NCBI GenBank assembly: GCA_965203915.1
Contig: OZ241918.1
Coordinates: 682,001-746,000 of the forward strand
Length of the DNA: 64,000 bases
Reading direction: 5' to 3'
From: JASGCL01 sp965203915
GTDB taxonomy: Bacteria > Pseudomonadota > Alphaproteobacteria > JASGCL01
Shown here in pieces: positions 1 through 7,248 of this stretch (positions are counted from its first letter, which is position 1; the number at the start of each line of letters is the position of its first letter). The notes beneath the pieces are model-generated. The model saw nothing but the letters and a program-made list of their open reading frames with translations. It did not search any database and was not told the DNA's origin. The position numbers were made by a program, and so were the translations under genes.

Positions 1-891
1 GGGGGCACCGCACAAGGCAGCCTCCAACGTGGTGGTGCCCATGCAACATAGGGCAAGGTCGGTCGATAAAAAATACTGCCATTTCTTTTTGTAATCACTG
101 ATAACGGTGATATTGGGGACAGATTTGGGATCAGCGCGGCGAATTTGTGCTATCGCCTTTTTGATGGTCGCCACCAAATGGGGCTGGGTATAAAAAACAT
201 AATGGGTGTCGGCGGGCAAGAATTTATTCTGGCTAATAAATTGCGACAAGAGCGGTAGGCTCTGCTTGACTTCACGCACCCTGGACCCCGCTAACAATAA
301 TATTTGCGGTGGTTTGTTTTTCTGCGGGGTGTGGGTTTTCTTGGCCACGGCAACCTCCGCCACCAGCGGATGCCCCATGGTAAAGGTTTTTAATTTGGTG
401 TCAGAAAAATAACGCGATTCAAAAGGGTAAAGACAAAATAGCGCGTCAAATATTTTTGCATATAAAAAACGCCGTTTTGGTCGCCATGCCCAAATGGTCG
501 GGGCGACAAGGTGGATCCTGGGGAAGGGTTCTTTCCTTAAAGCCCAAGCCACGCGTTTGCTGAAATCGGGTATGTCGATGGTGATAAGCATGTCGGGCTT
601 TTCGCGCCTTAAAAACATAATGGTTTTGATAATCAAATAGATAATTTCACCCAAATGCGGCAGCAATTCCACCAAACCCATTCTGGCGATTTTCTCCATG
701 GGGAATAATGAGGCTAAGCCCGCCGCCGCCATTTTCCTGCCGCCGACGCCGATGAATGTGATGGTGGCGCGTGGATATTTTTTTGCCCAAGTGGTCCTGA
801 TGGCGGTCATCATGGCGCCGCCCAAATCATCGCCCGATGGCTCGCCCGCCAGGATGGCAATTTTAATATTCCCGCTTTTTGTTCTGTCCAT
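1..891 (-). CDS. lpxB: Lipid-A-disaccharide synthase, 5' part (runs off left edge)
   Basis: This enzyme joins UDP-diacylglucosamine to lipid X at the inner face of the inner membrane during lipid A synthesis. The frame is open from ATG at 891 to the window edge, giving the first 297 residues of a family that is usually about 380-390 long, so some 90 C-terminal residues are outside. Visible family marks are the N-terminal AGEPSGD loop (about residues 15-21), HLVAPTIWAWRPKR in the middle, and GTTTLEAALCGAP at the edge, which belongs to the nucleotide-sugar-binding half of the GT19 fold. The gene is read in the same direction as the tmRNA gene upstream and is separated from it by that gene's terminator. 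No strong ribosome binding site is visible. The truncation is due to the window, not to mutation. Confidence 0.93.
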   Translation of the reverse strand, partial: MDRTKSGNIKIAILAGEPSGDDLGGAMMTAIRTTWAKKYPRATITFIGVGGRKMAAAGLASLFPMEKIARMGLVELLPHLGEIIYLIIKTIMFLRREKPDMLITIDIPDFSKRVAWALRKEPFPRIHLVAPTIWAWRPKRRFLYAKIFDALFCLYPFESRYFSDTKLKTFTMGHPLVAEVAVAKKTHTPQKNKPPQILLLAGSRVREVKQSLPLLSQFISQNKFLPADTHYVFYTQPHLVATIKKAIAQIRRADPKSVPNITVISDYKKKWQYFLSTDLALCCMGTTTLEAALCGAP

Positions 892-999
892 ATTTATTTA
901 TTTTTCTATTGCTTGTGACGCCTTGCCCGACAATAAAAACTATTGCCCCAAGTTGCAAGCAATGATTGGTGGTAAGGTAGAAAATATAGAAAGCAAACA

Positions 1000-1036
1000 A
1001 AGAAAAAAGAAGGGTTTCTGTTGCTGGGAAACCCTT
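1000..1036 (-). terminator. Rho-independent terminator of the tmRNA gene
   Basis: Read on the minus strand, a 9-bp perfect stem (arms 1028-1036 and 1010-1018) with a nine-base loop is followed by a T-rich run (1001-1009). It lies directly after the tmRNA coding piece and before lpxB, so it should end the tmRNA precursor. Confidence 0.85.
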
Positions 1037-1039
1037 CAA

Positions 1040-1383
1040 GACCCCACCTATCGGGTATGAGCCGATAGGAATTTTGAGATGCACTCTAAGCCACTCTAGG
1101 CAGCAAGAGCAACACCCCTTTCATTGTCATTGGCATTTATAGCCTTTGAAGCTCTCTTAACCCCTTTATTATAAATAATATCAAGGCGGCGAACTTAATA
1201 CCGAACGCAAACCATAACCTTTATCACGCCTGTCTAGCCTGTTTCACCCCCATAATTTTACCCTGTCACTTTGATTTTTTTAAGTAAGCCCACAAGTTTT
1301 TTTTATGGTGGAGGTGCCGAGTACTGCCCTCGGGTCCAGAACGTCTATGCCGTTTGATTTGATAGCGTCATAGTCCTGCCAAA
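1040..1383 (-). ncRNA. ssrA: Circularly permuted two-piece tmRNA (ssrA)
   Basis: tmRNA rescues stalled ribosomes by adding a degradation tag. On the minus strand the acceptor piece comes first (about 1383-1306) and ends in CCA at 1308-1306; the coding piece starts at 1251 and runs to about 1040. The coding piece begins GGGGGTG, which pairs over seven positions (one G-U) with CACCTCC at the end of the acceptor piece, rebuilding the acceptor stem. The tag frame at 1134-1096 reads ANDNERGVALAA and then TAG, a typical tmRNA tag. A hairpin (arms 1069-1062 and 1054-1047) follows the tag. The 54 bases between the pieces (1252-1305) should be removed by processing, as known for alphaproteobacteria. 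The acceptor-piece T stem CCGAG/CTCGG encloses the loop GGCAGTA, without the usual TTC. Exact mature ends cannot be read from sequence. Confidence 0.95.
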
Positions 1384-1390
1384 GCAGAAC

Positions 1391-1426
1391 AATATATGAT
1401 ATACTACGCCATAAAAAAAATGTCAA
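1391..1426 (-). promoter_or_regulatory. Sigma70-type promoter of ssrA
   Basis: On the minus strand a perfect TTGACA -35 box (1426-1421) is followed after 17 bases by TATATC (1403-1398). Transcription should start near 1391, a few bases ahead of the tmRNA acceptor piece. The strong -35 fits an abundant stable RNA. Confidence 0.75.
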
Positions 1427-1477
1427 TCTGCGCCCCATAACCACCTCGCCGCTTAACCAGCCTGTTTATCATCAACC

Positions 1478-3643
1478 ATGCGCCCCGCGATTTTAAATTC
1501 GTTATTTCAACCACTTTCTAACCTGCATGGTTTGGGTCCTAAATTTGCATCCCTGTTAACAGGGTTAGCAGGCAACAGGGTCATCGACATGCTTGGTAAA
1601 TTGTTGCCGCAAAAAATGGTGGAAAGAAAAATAATAAAAAACCTGTCCGAACTTAACCAACAATTGATTGGTTGCCATGTGATAGTGCAGGGTAAAATAA
1701 CCAGCCACGTGCCGCCAGAAAATAGTTTCAAAAAAAATAGGCCCTATAAAATATACCTGGCCGATGGTACGCGCGCCATCACCCTGACATTTTTTTTGCA
1801 GCAAGGGGCATGGTTAAAAAAACAATACCCCCCTGGGGCCGAGATGGCCATCAGCGGCATATTGAACCAATTTCAAGGCGAATGGCAAATCACCCACCCC
1901 GAGGCCGCGGTGGCGGCACCGCGCATCGCGGAGATTCCCTTGGTCGAAAGTATTTATCCCAAAAGTCAAAACCTACCGCAAAAAGTTATCCAACGTTCCA
2001 TGCGCGAGGCGATAAAATTGTTGCCCGATTTACCCGAATGGTTGCCGCAAGCCGTGATGGATAAATATCAATTTCTTAGCTGGCGCGACGCCATCAAAAA
2101 AACCCATCACCCTCACCACCCCGACGACTTGCGCCCCGATTCCCCCGCCCATATGCGCTTGGCGTTGGATGAAATTTTGGCGTGGCAATTGGCAATAAAA
2201 AAATCACGCGCTAGCCAGCAACCCTTGGCAAAACCACGCCAATGGATTCTGCCCGCGCCGCAATTATTTTCAACCGTGGATTTACCCTTTAACCTAACCG
2301 CCAGTCAGCAGCAGGCTATAGAAGATATAGAGCAAGACCTGGCCTCGCAGAAAAAAATGACACGGTTGTTGATGGGCGATGTCGGCAGTGGTAAGACCAT
2401 CGTTGCCTTTTACAGCATGTTGCGCACCGTGGAAAAATGTTTGATAGAAAAAACACCCATGGTGCAAGTTGCCTTGTTGGCGCCCACCGAAATTTTGGCG
2501 GAACAACATTTTCGTAATTTTGAACAATGGCTTGCACCCATTAAAGAAAAATGGGGCATTAAATGTTTACTGCTGACGGGGCGATTAAGCAAAAAAGAAA
2601 AAGAGGCAAGACGCGAAGCCATCAGGGCGGGCGATTGCCATGTGGTGATAGGAACCCACGCCATTATTCAAGAAACCATTGGGTTTAAAAATCTACGGCT
2701 GCTGGTCATCGACGAACAACAACGGTTTGGCGTGATGCAACGTTTATCATTGTATCAAAAATCATTTTCGGATGACGATACCCCGCCGCCCGATATATTG
2801 TTGATGACCGCCACCCCCATTCCCCGCACGTTAAGTTTGTTGCATTTCGGCGACCTTGACCTTTCGACCCTTAAAGAAAAACCAGCGGGTCGGCAAATTG
2901 TTGAAACCGCCATGGTCAATGAAGAAAGATTAGCCGAAGTTATCGCAAGATTAAAAAAACAAATAGAGGCAGGCAGTTCGGTTTTTTGGGTTTGCCCATT
3001 GATAGAGGATAGCGAGGTGATGGATTTACCATCGGCCGAGGCGCGTTATGAATTGGCAAAAAATTATTTTAACCAAGAAGAATTGGCGTTGATACATGGC
3101 CAGATGAGATCAAGCGATAAACAAAAAATTATTGATGATTTTAAATCGGGCAAGGTTAAATTGTTGATAGCCACCACGGTGATAGAAAGCGGTATTGATA
3201 TTCCCCGTGCCACCATTATTATCATCGACCATGCCGAACATTTTGGTTTGACGCAATTGCATCAATTACGCGGCCGCGTGGGGCGCGACCAAGTTTTTGA
3301 TAAGGCGGGCGACAATAAGGCTTATTGTATTTTGTTATATCGCGCGCCGTTAAGCGAACTATCGCAAAAAAGATTGACGGCTATCAAAGAACATAACGAC
3401 GGTTTTTATTTGGCAGAAAAGGATTTGGAATGGCGCGGCGGCGGGCAACGTTATGGTTTGCGTCAATCGGGGTTTGATGATTTTCACTTCTTCGATATTT
3501 TTTTTCATCAGGAATTATTGGCAACCGCCACGCAATGGGCAGATAAAATCATAGCCGACAATTTGTTGGATGAAGAAAAATACCAAATATTACTTGCCCT
3601 GCATGATAAAGACCAATCAAGCCATTTGTTAAAGGCGGGTTAG
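1478..3643 (+). CDS. recG: ATP-dependent DNA helicase RecG
   Basis: RecG remodels stalled replication forks and Holliday junctions in the cytoplasm. The 721-residue product has the expected order: N-terminal wedge (OB) domain to about residue 150, then two helicase motor domains. Walker A GDVGSGKT lies at about 300-307, and the Walker B box reads DEQQRFGV at about 412-419 where the family usually has DEQHRFGV. MTATPIPRT (motif III), VIESGIDIP and the LRGRVGR motif VI follow, and a TRG-type C-terminal segment closes the protein. Length fits the family (about 690-720). The gene is divergent from ssrA, with 90-odd bases between them that hold the ssrA promoter. The DEQQ variant is the only oddity; I would not read loss of function from it. 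Confidence 0.96.
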   Translation: MRPAILNSLFQPLSNLHGLGPKFASLLTGLAGNRVIDMLGKLLPQKMVERKIIKNLSELNQQLIGCHVIVQGKITSHVPPENSFKKNRPYKIYLADGTRAITLTFFLQQGAWLKKQYPPGAEMAISGILNQFQGEWQITHPEAAVAAPRIAEIPLVESIYPKSQNLPQKVIQRSMREAIKLLPDLPEWLPQAVMDKYQFLSWRDAIKKTHHPHHPDDLRPDSPAHMRLALDEILAWQLAIKKSRASQQPLAKPRQWILPAPQLFSTVDLPFNLTASQQQAIEDIEQDLASQKKMTRLLMGDVGSGKTIVAFYSMLRTVEKCLIEKTPMVQVALLAPTEILAEQHFRNFEQWLAPIKEKWGIKCLLLTGRLSKKEKEARREAIRAGDCHVVIGTHAIIQETIGFKNLRLLVIDEQQRFGVMQRLSLYQKSFSDDDTPPPDILLMTATPIPRTLSLLHFGDLDLSTLKEKPAGRQIVETAMVNEERLAEVIARLKKQIEAGSSVFWVCPLIEDSEVMDLPSAEARYELAKNYFNQEELALIHGQMRSSDKQKIIDDFKSGKVKLLIATTVIESGIDIPRATIIIIDHAEHFGLTQLHQLRGRVGRDQVFDKAGDNKAYCILLYRAPLSELSQKRLTAIKEHNDGFYLAEKDLEWRGGGQRYGLRQSGFDDFHFFDIFFHQELLATATQWADKIIADNLLDEEKYQILLALHDKDQSSHLLKAG

Positions 3644-3683
3644 CAAACAACAAACTGGGGGACAAACCTCGCCCATCATGGTT

Positions 3684-4415
3684 TTATGCCACATGGGCAA
3701 TGGCTTTATTTTGTTCGGCAAAAATAACCGCGACACCCTGACGTGCTAGGGCGAGCATCGCGAGGAGGTCTTCATCGGCAAAGGGTTCTTGTTCGGCAGA
3801 CAATTGCAGTTCCAGCAATTTGTTGTTGGTGGTGATGACGAAGTTGCCGTCCAAGCTCGCGGTGGAATCTTCGGCGTAGTCAACATCAAGCAAGGGAACA
3901 CCCTTGACCAACGCAACCGATACCGCCGCCAATTGATATTGCAAGGGATTGGTTTTTATAAGGCCTTTTTTTATCAAGCCCTGGCAAGCCAAATGTAACG
4001 CCACCCAAGCCCCCGATAGGGCGGCGGTGCGCGTGCCGCCATCGGCCGATAATACATCGCAGTCAATTTTTACTTGCCGTTCGCCCAATGCCACCAGGTT
4101 GGTGGCGGAGCGTAAGGAGCGGCCTATCATACGCTGGATCTCTTTTACCCGCCCATCGCGCAATTGTCTTTCGCGTTCGGTGCGGTTTTCGGTGGCGCGC
4201 GGCAACATGGCATATTCGGCAGTGACCCAACCTTTTTTTCCGCCGCGTAAAAATGGTGGCAATTGTTCCTCGACCGATGCGGTGACCAAAACCTTGGTAA
4301 AGCCAAACTCGACCATGCAGGAACCTTCGGCAAAACGGCTTACATTGGGTGTAATATGGATGGCACGCATTTCATGGGGTTGCCGCTTGTCATGCCGCGT
4401 TTGAGAATTTGTCAT
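3684..4415 (-). CDS. rph: Ribonuclease PH
   Basis: RNase PH trims the 3' ends of tRNA precursors by phosphorolysis. The 243-residue product aligns in memory with the full family: RHDKR at the start, ATENRTERE and DGRVKEIQRMIGRSLR in the centre, DCDVLSADGGTRTAALSGA (phosphate and RNA binding), and DLDVDYAEDS-like LLDVDYAEDSTA near residue 180. Length is close to the usual 235-240. It converges with recG, with 40 bases between the stops and no clear terminator there. An initiator tRNA gene sits immediately upstream on the same strand, which suits a tRNA 3'-processing enzyme, although co-transcription is only inferred. Confidence 0.96.
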   Translation of the reverse strand: MTNSQTRHDKRQPHEMRAIHITPNVSRFAEGSCMVEFGFTKVLVTASVEEQLPPFLRGGKKGWVTAEYAMLPRATENRTERERQLRDGRVKEIQRMIGRSLRSATNLVALGERQVKIDCDVLSADGGTRTAALSGAWVALHLACQGLIKKGLIKTNPLQYQLAAVSVALVKGVPLLDVDYAEDSTASLDGNFVITTNNKLLELQLSAEQEPFADEDLLAMLALARQGVAVIFAEQNKAIAHVA

Positions 4416-4464
4416 GATTGTTATATCTTAGGAAAAAGAGTGCGAAGATAGGTGAGAAAAAATT

Positions 4465-4541
4465 TGGTTGCGGGGGTAGGATTTGAACCTACGACCTTTA
4501 GGTTATGAGCCTAACGAGCTACCAGACTGCTCCACCCCGCG
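4465..4541 (-). tRNA. Initiator tRNA-fMet (CAT)
   Basis: A 77-base cloverleaf ending in encoded CCA (4467-4465). The anticodon CAT is at 4507-4505. Position 1 is C and position 72 is A, an unpaired end that marks bacterial initiator tRNAs. The anticodon stem is TTAGG / CCTAA, so only two of the three consecutive G-C pairs normally found at 29-31:39-41 are present; the 29:41 pair is A-T. An oligo-T run directly follows the CCA and may end the transcript. Confidence 0.95.
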
Positions 4542-4575
4542 TTAAAAAAGAAAAAATTTTTGTAGCGATTTTTTT

Positions 4576-4598
4576 ATATCTTTATCTGATAAGGATAT
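4576..4598. repeat. Short AT-rich inverted repeat upstream of the initiator tRNA
   Basis: Two 11-base arms (4576-4586 and 4588-4598) with one mismatch enclose a single base. Runs of T and A flank it on either side. It could be a weak terminator for the gene 3' of which it lies (the GFA-domain gene) or part of the tRNA promoter region; the sequence does not decide between them. Confidence 0.4.
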
Positions 4599-4640
4599 AA
4601 AAAGCAAGACAAGCTTCTGGCGTCACTTCGGGATGTTTTG

Positions 4641-5006
4641 TTACAGGCTTTTACCGTCAAACAATTCGATATCCAGCGATGCAAAATCAATCCCTGGAAT
4701 ACAACGGACATTAATATCCACTTCATCGACTTTATCGGTTTTGGTGCGGTTGTTGTCGGCATAAATTAATAAACCGCAAGTTTTACAAAAATGGTGGGTA
4801 TACATGTTGCGGTTGGTAAAACTATAGGCTGCCAAATTATCACCCCCCGTTAGCAGGGTGAAATCGCCCCTATCAAGCACCGCCCACAAAACCCCAGCCT
4901 TGCTGCAAAAGGAACAATTGCATTCCGATATGTTGTTGGTATCAATGGGCGCGCGAAATGTCACGGCCTGGCAATGACATGACCCTTCGTGTATTTTTTT
5001 GCTCAT
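4641..5006 (-). CDS. GFA/CENP-V domain zinc protein
   Basis: A 121-residue member of the GFA (glutathione-dependent formaldehyde-activating enzyme-like) family. The zinc-binding cysteines are visible: CHC near residues 10-12, CNCSFC near 35-40, and FCKTCG near 80-85. Members of the family bind zinc and some act on S-hydroxymethyl-glutathione, but most have no proven substrate, so no reaction is assigned. I chose ATG at 5006 rather than the upstream ATG at 5021: it makes an ATGA overlap with the stop of pncC and has AGGA a few bases upstream, which indicates translational coupling to pncC. A glutathione-linked role would fit the presence of gshA 2.5 kb upstream, but this is inference only. Confidence 0.85.
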   Translation of the reverse strand: MSKKIHEGSCHCQAVTFRAPIDTNNISECNCSFCSKAGVLWAVLDRGDFTLLTGGDNLAAYSFTNRNMYTHHFCKTCGLLIYADNNRTKTDKVDEVDINVRCIPGIDFASLDIELFDGKSL

Positions 5007-5581
5007 GTTTCCTGTTGCCATAATTTTTCTAATAAGTCCATGGCGGCGAACAGGGTTTGTTCGCGAATACCTTGGCGGTCGCCATCAAAATGATATTCCT
5101 GCACCAGGTTTTTTTTCTGTTGGTTGGCAACGGCGATGAAAACCAAACCATCACCCTCTTGGTTGGTGCTGGGTGTGCTTGTTATATGATAGTCCGATCT
5201 ATCCCCCGCCAAACCCGTGATGGCTATACCATGGGTAATAGCATGGGTAATGGCAACATTATTTTTATCCTTCGCCGCCGCATTGTTTGTCATGGGCGGA
5301 TGAAATAAGCCCAAGGCCATGTCGCGCGCCACGGCTTCATTAACCGCGCCCTCCCTTGCCAGCAATGTAGCATCCACCCCCAAGTAAGATGTTTTCCATG
5401 AATTGTGATAAGTTATAATACCGCCATAGAAAACGTTCGATATGCCCGCGACCGAGGTGAATAACCCACCCAATAATCCCCCCGTGCAAGATTCGGCGGT
5501 GGCCAACACCGCCCCGCGGTCGTGCGCCAGTTGCAGGCAAGTTGCCGCGCGTGATAATAATTTTTCGTTAAAGATGTTCAT
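5003..5581 (-). CDS. pncC: Nicotinamide-nucleotide amidohydrolase PncC (CinA C-terminal domain, stand-alone)
   Basis: PncC deamidates nicotinamide mononucleotide to nicotinate mononucleotide, salvaging NMN released by DNA ligase. The 192-residue product is the CinA C-terminal domain only, with no molybdopterin-binding-like N-terminal half. AESCTGGLLGGLFTSVAGIS (about 29-48) holds the active-site serine, followed by YGGIITYHNSWK and the LGV loop. The usual GIAGPGG motif reads GITGLAGDRSDY and is preceded by an extra stretch of about 20 residues (alternating Thr-His and Asn) between about 100 and 120, so this protein is a little longer than the usual 160-170. It is the promoter-proximal partner of the GFA-domain gene, which it overlaps by an ATGA. 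Confidence 0.9.
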   Translation of the reverse strand: MNIFNEKLLSRAATCLQLAHDRGAVLATAESCTGGLLGGLFTSVAGISNVFYGGIITYHNSWKTSYLGVDATLLAREGAVNEAVARDMALGLFHPPMTNNAAAKDKNNVAITHAITHGIAITGLAGDRSDYHITSTPSTNQEGDGLVFIAVANQQKKNLVQEYHFDGDRQGIREQTLFAAMDLLEKLWQQET

Positions 5582-5604
5582 TTCTTAATCATATTTTTTG
5601 TATG

Positions 5605-6765
5605 TTATCTTTTTATTGGGGCAGCCTTTGACGGTGCTTTTGTATCGGCGGGCAGGGTAGCATGATGGTAGGATAAATGTTCGAAGGTAAAACCATTCCA
5701 GGTAAGGTTGGGGAAGGGTTTAGCTTCATCGGCTGGATCGCGTGGCACAAACCAATTGGAATTACGCTGTTTTATCTTGTTGTTGATAGATTTTACCACC
5801 TTGTCGGGTGCATTGATTAGCCAAACCAAGGGTAAAGAAAAAATGGCATTGTTTTTTTTGTTCGTGATTTGCCCCGTGATAAAATCACCATTGGCATGGC
5901 CAAAGCCATCGCCAAAACTATCACGCGGCATAGGAAATATCTTGGCATTTAATTCGCGCAAGAATTTTCTGCCCATTTTATTTTCAAAAAATCCCATGTA
6001 GAGAAACCAGTCAATCTTCCCAGTAGAAAATTGATTAAGCAAATCTTCATCGTTTTCATAGCTTCCCATAAAATTATCAACATAATGAAAAAAAGATGCC
6101 GTGTCGGCAAAATCAATGACAGGTTTTTTTTCATCTGAAGTCGTATCTTGCGATTCGTTGTTGGCTTGCTGATTATTTTCCTCGGGCGGGGTGGTTTCGG
6201 CATCGTTATTAAGTTTGGCAAATTTTTTATCAAATTGATTGCCGACAAAACCATCCAACAATTCAGCAAGCAGGATATTATTATTTGCGCTCGAGGTCCG
6301 CTTTTGTAAAATATCATCAATAGTTTTTATATTGTCGCGGGTTATCAAAAATAGTGGAGTGGGTTTTATGACCTCCATCACCCTGAACCCCATGGCTGCC
6401 AGGCGATTTTTATCTGTAAAATTAAGTCGTGGATTAAAAAGTTCCAATGGCAAAATAACCGACATAGCGTTATCGCCATTTACTTTTTTCATCAAGGCAG
6501 CATAAGAATCAAAGGCTATAACCTGCGGGTAGATAGGATTGACGGTTTCGTCGAGGCTGGCCTTCGACGGGGAAAATATTTTATCCGCCAAATAATTAGC
6601 AGCGTCATATTCAGCGCCAAAGGGCGATGCCACCAAAAGCGAGAATGGCGTCGGCGAAATGGTAGGCGCAGCCGCCCTAGCCACTCCATCGTAAGATGCT
6701 AAAAACGGCATCAACAATCCACCAGCCGCCAATTGGGAAAACACACGACGTCTTGAGAAATTCAT
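5605..6765 (-). CDS. Tat-exported protein of unknown function, possibly a solute-binding-type fold
   Basis: I do not recognise this 386-residue protein with certainty. It begins MNFSRRRVFSQLAAGGLLMP, a twin-arginine signal with a hydrophobic core and a likely cleavage after GVARA near residue 31, so it should be exported folded to the periplasm. The mature part shows loose resemblance to tripartite tricarboxylate transporter (TctC/Bug) binding proteins: an early SPFGAEYDAANYLADK segment and a later PTPLFLITRDNIKTIDDI segment. An acidic, Gln/Asn-rich insert of about 35 residues (near 190-225) breaks the fold. A TTG codon at 6783 would add six residues; ATG at 6765 is preferred because it places the Tat motif at the N-terminus. 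It sits 23 bases upstream of pncC, with no transporter genes beside it. Confidence 0.55.
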   Translation of the reverse strand: MNFSRRRVFSQLAAGGLLMPFLASYDGVARAAAPTISPTPFSLLVASPFGAEYDAANYLADKIFSPSKASLDETVNPIYPQVIAFDSYAALMKKVNGDNAMSVILPLELFNPRLNFTDKNRLAAMGFRVMEVIKPTPLFLITRDNIKTIDDILQKRTSSANNNILLAELLDGFVGNQFDKKFAKLNNDAETTPPEENNQQANNESQDTTSDEKKPVIDFADTASFFHYVDNFMGSYENDEDLLNQFSTGKIDWFLYMGFFENKMGRKFLRELNAKIFPMPRDSFGDGFGHANGDFITGQITNKKNNAIFSLPLVWLINAPDKVVKSINNKIKQRNSNWFVPRDPADEAKPFPNLTWNGFTFEHLSYHHATLPADTKAPSKAAPIKR

Positions 6766-6899
6766 CTCTTTTTTATACCACAAATTTTTTTTGCTATAAA
6801 CCCCTGCTTATAGATCTGCGCAATTTTTTGATAAGCATGGATAGGGAAGCCTCATCCGAAGCCCCACTGTTTAATAAAATGCTGTGATAGGAATGAAGA

Positions 6900-6922
6900 A
6901 AGACGCTTTTTTAAGCGGTCTT
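6900..6922. terminator. Possible weak terminator downstream of rpsT
   Basis: Arms 6900-6908 and 6913-6922 form an imperfect hairpin (one bulged base) that overlaps the rpsT stop codon; short T runs flank it on both sides. It may end rpsT transcription, but the structure is weak. Confidence 0.3.
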
Positions 6923-7186
6923 TTTGCCCATGGTCTTAATACGTTTATTAAGACGTGAAATTTTGCGCGAAGCGGTGCCCAATTTGACCAAACCTTTTTG
7001 TGCGCCACGATGAAGATTGGAAGAAGCAAGGCGTAAAGCAGCCATGGCTTCCTTCTGATTGCCCGCGGCAATTTGTTCTTCAACTTTTTTGACGTAGGTG
7101 CGTAAACGGCTCAAACGCGTGCGATTGACCGCATGGCGTTTTATATCGACCCGTTGTTTTTTGATAGCATGTGCTTTATTGGGCAT
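6911..7186 (-). CDS. rpsT: 30S ribosomal protein S20
   Basis: S20 is a small basic protein of the 30S subunit that binds the 5' domain and helix 44 of 16S rRNA. The 91-residue product opens with MPNKAHAIKKQRVDIKRHAVNR, matches the family length (about 86-92), and carries the conserved SRLRTYVKKVEEQI, ALRLASSNLHRGAQKG and SRKISRLNKRI helices. It follows gshA after 62 bases on the same strand. In many alphaproteobacteria rpsT neighbours dnaA; here it does not, and no origin-like sequence is seen around it. Confidence 0.97.
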   Translation of the reverse strand: MPNKAHAIKKQRVDIKRHAVNRTRLSRLRTYVKKVEEQIAAGNQKEAMAALRLASSNLHRGAQKGLVKLGTASRKISRLNKRIKTMGKKTA

Positions 7187-7248
7187 GGTTGTATCCGTTC
7201 TATGGTGTTTTCCCTATCACTTATGATTATTGTTTGTCAAGTTATTAT

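Noticed and set aside
698..1060. A 120-codon plus-strand frame and a 73-codon minus-strand frame (863-1084)
   Set aside because: They cross the tmRNA terminator, the tmRNA coding piece and the lpxB start; neither has family similarity.
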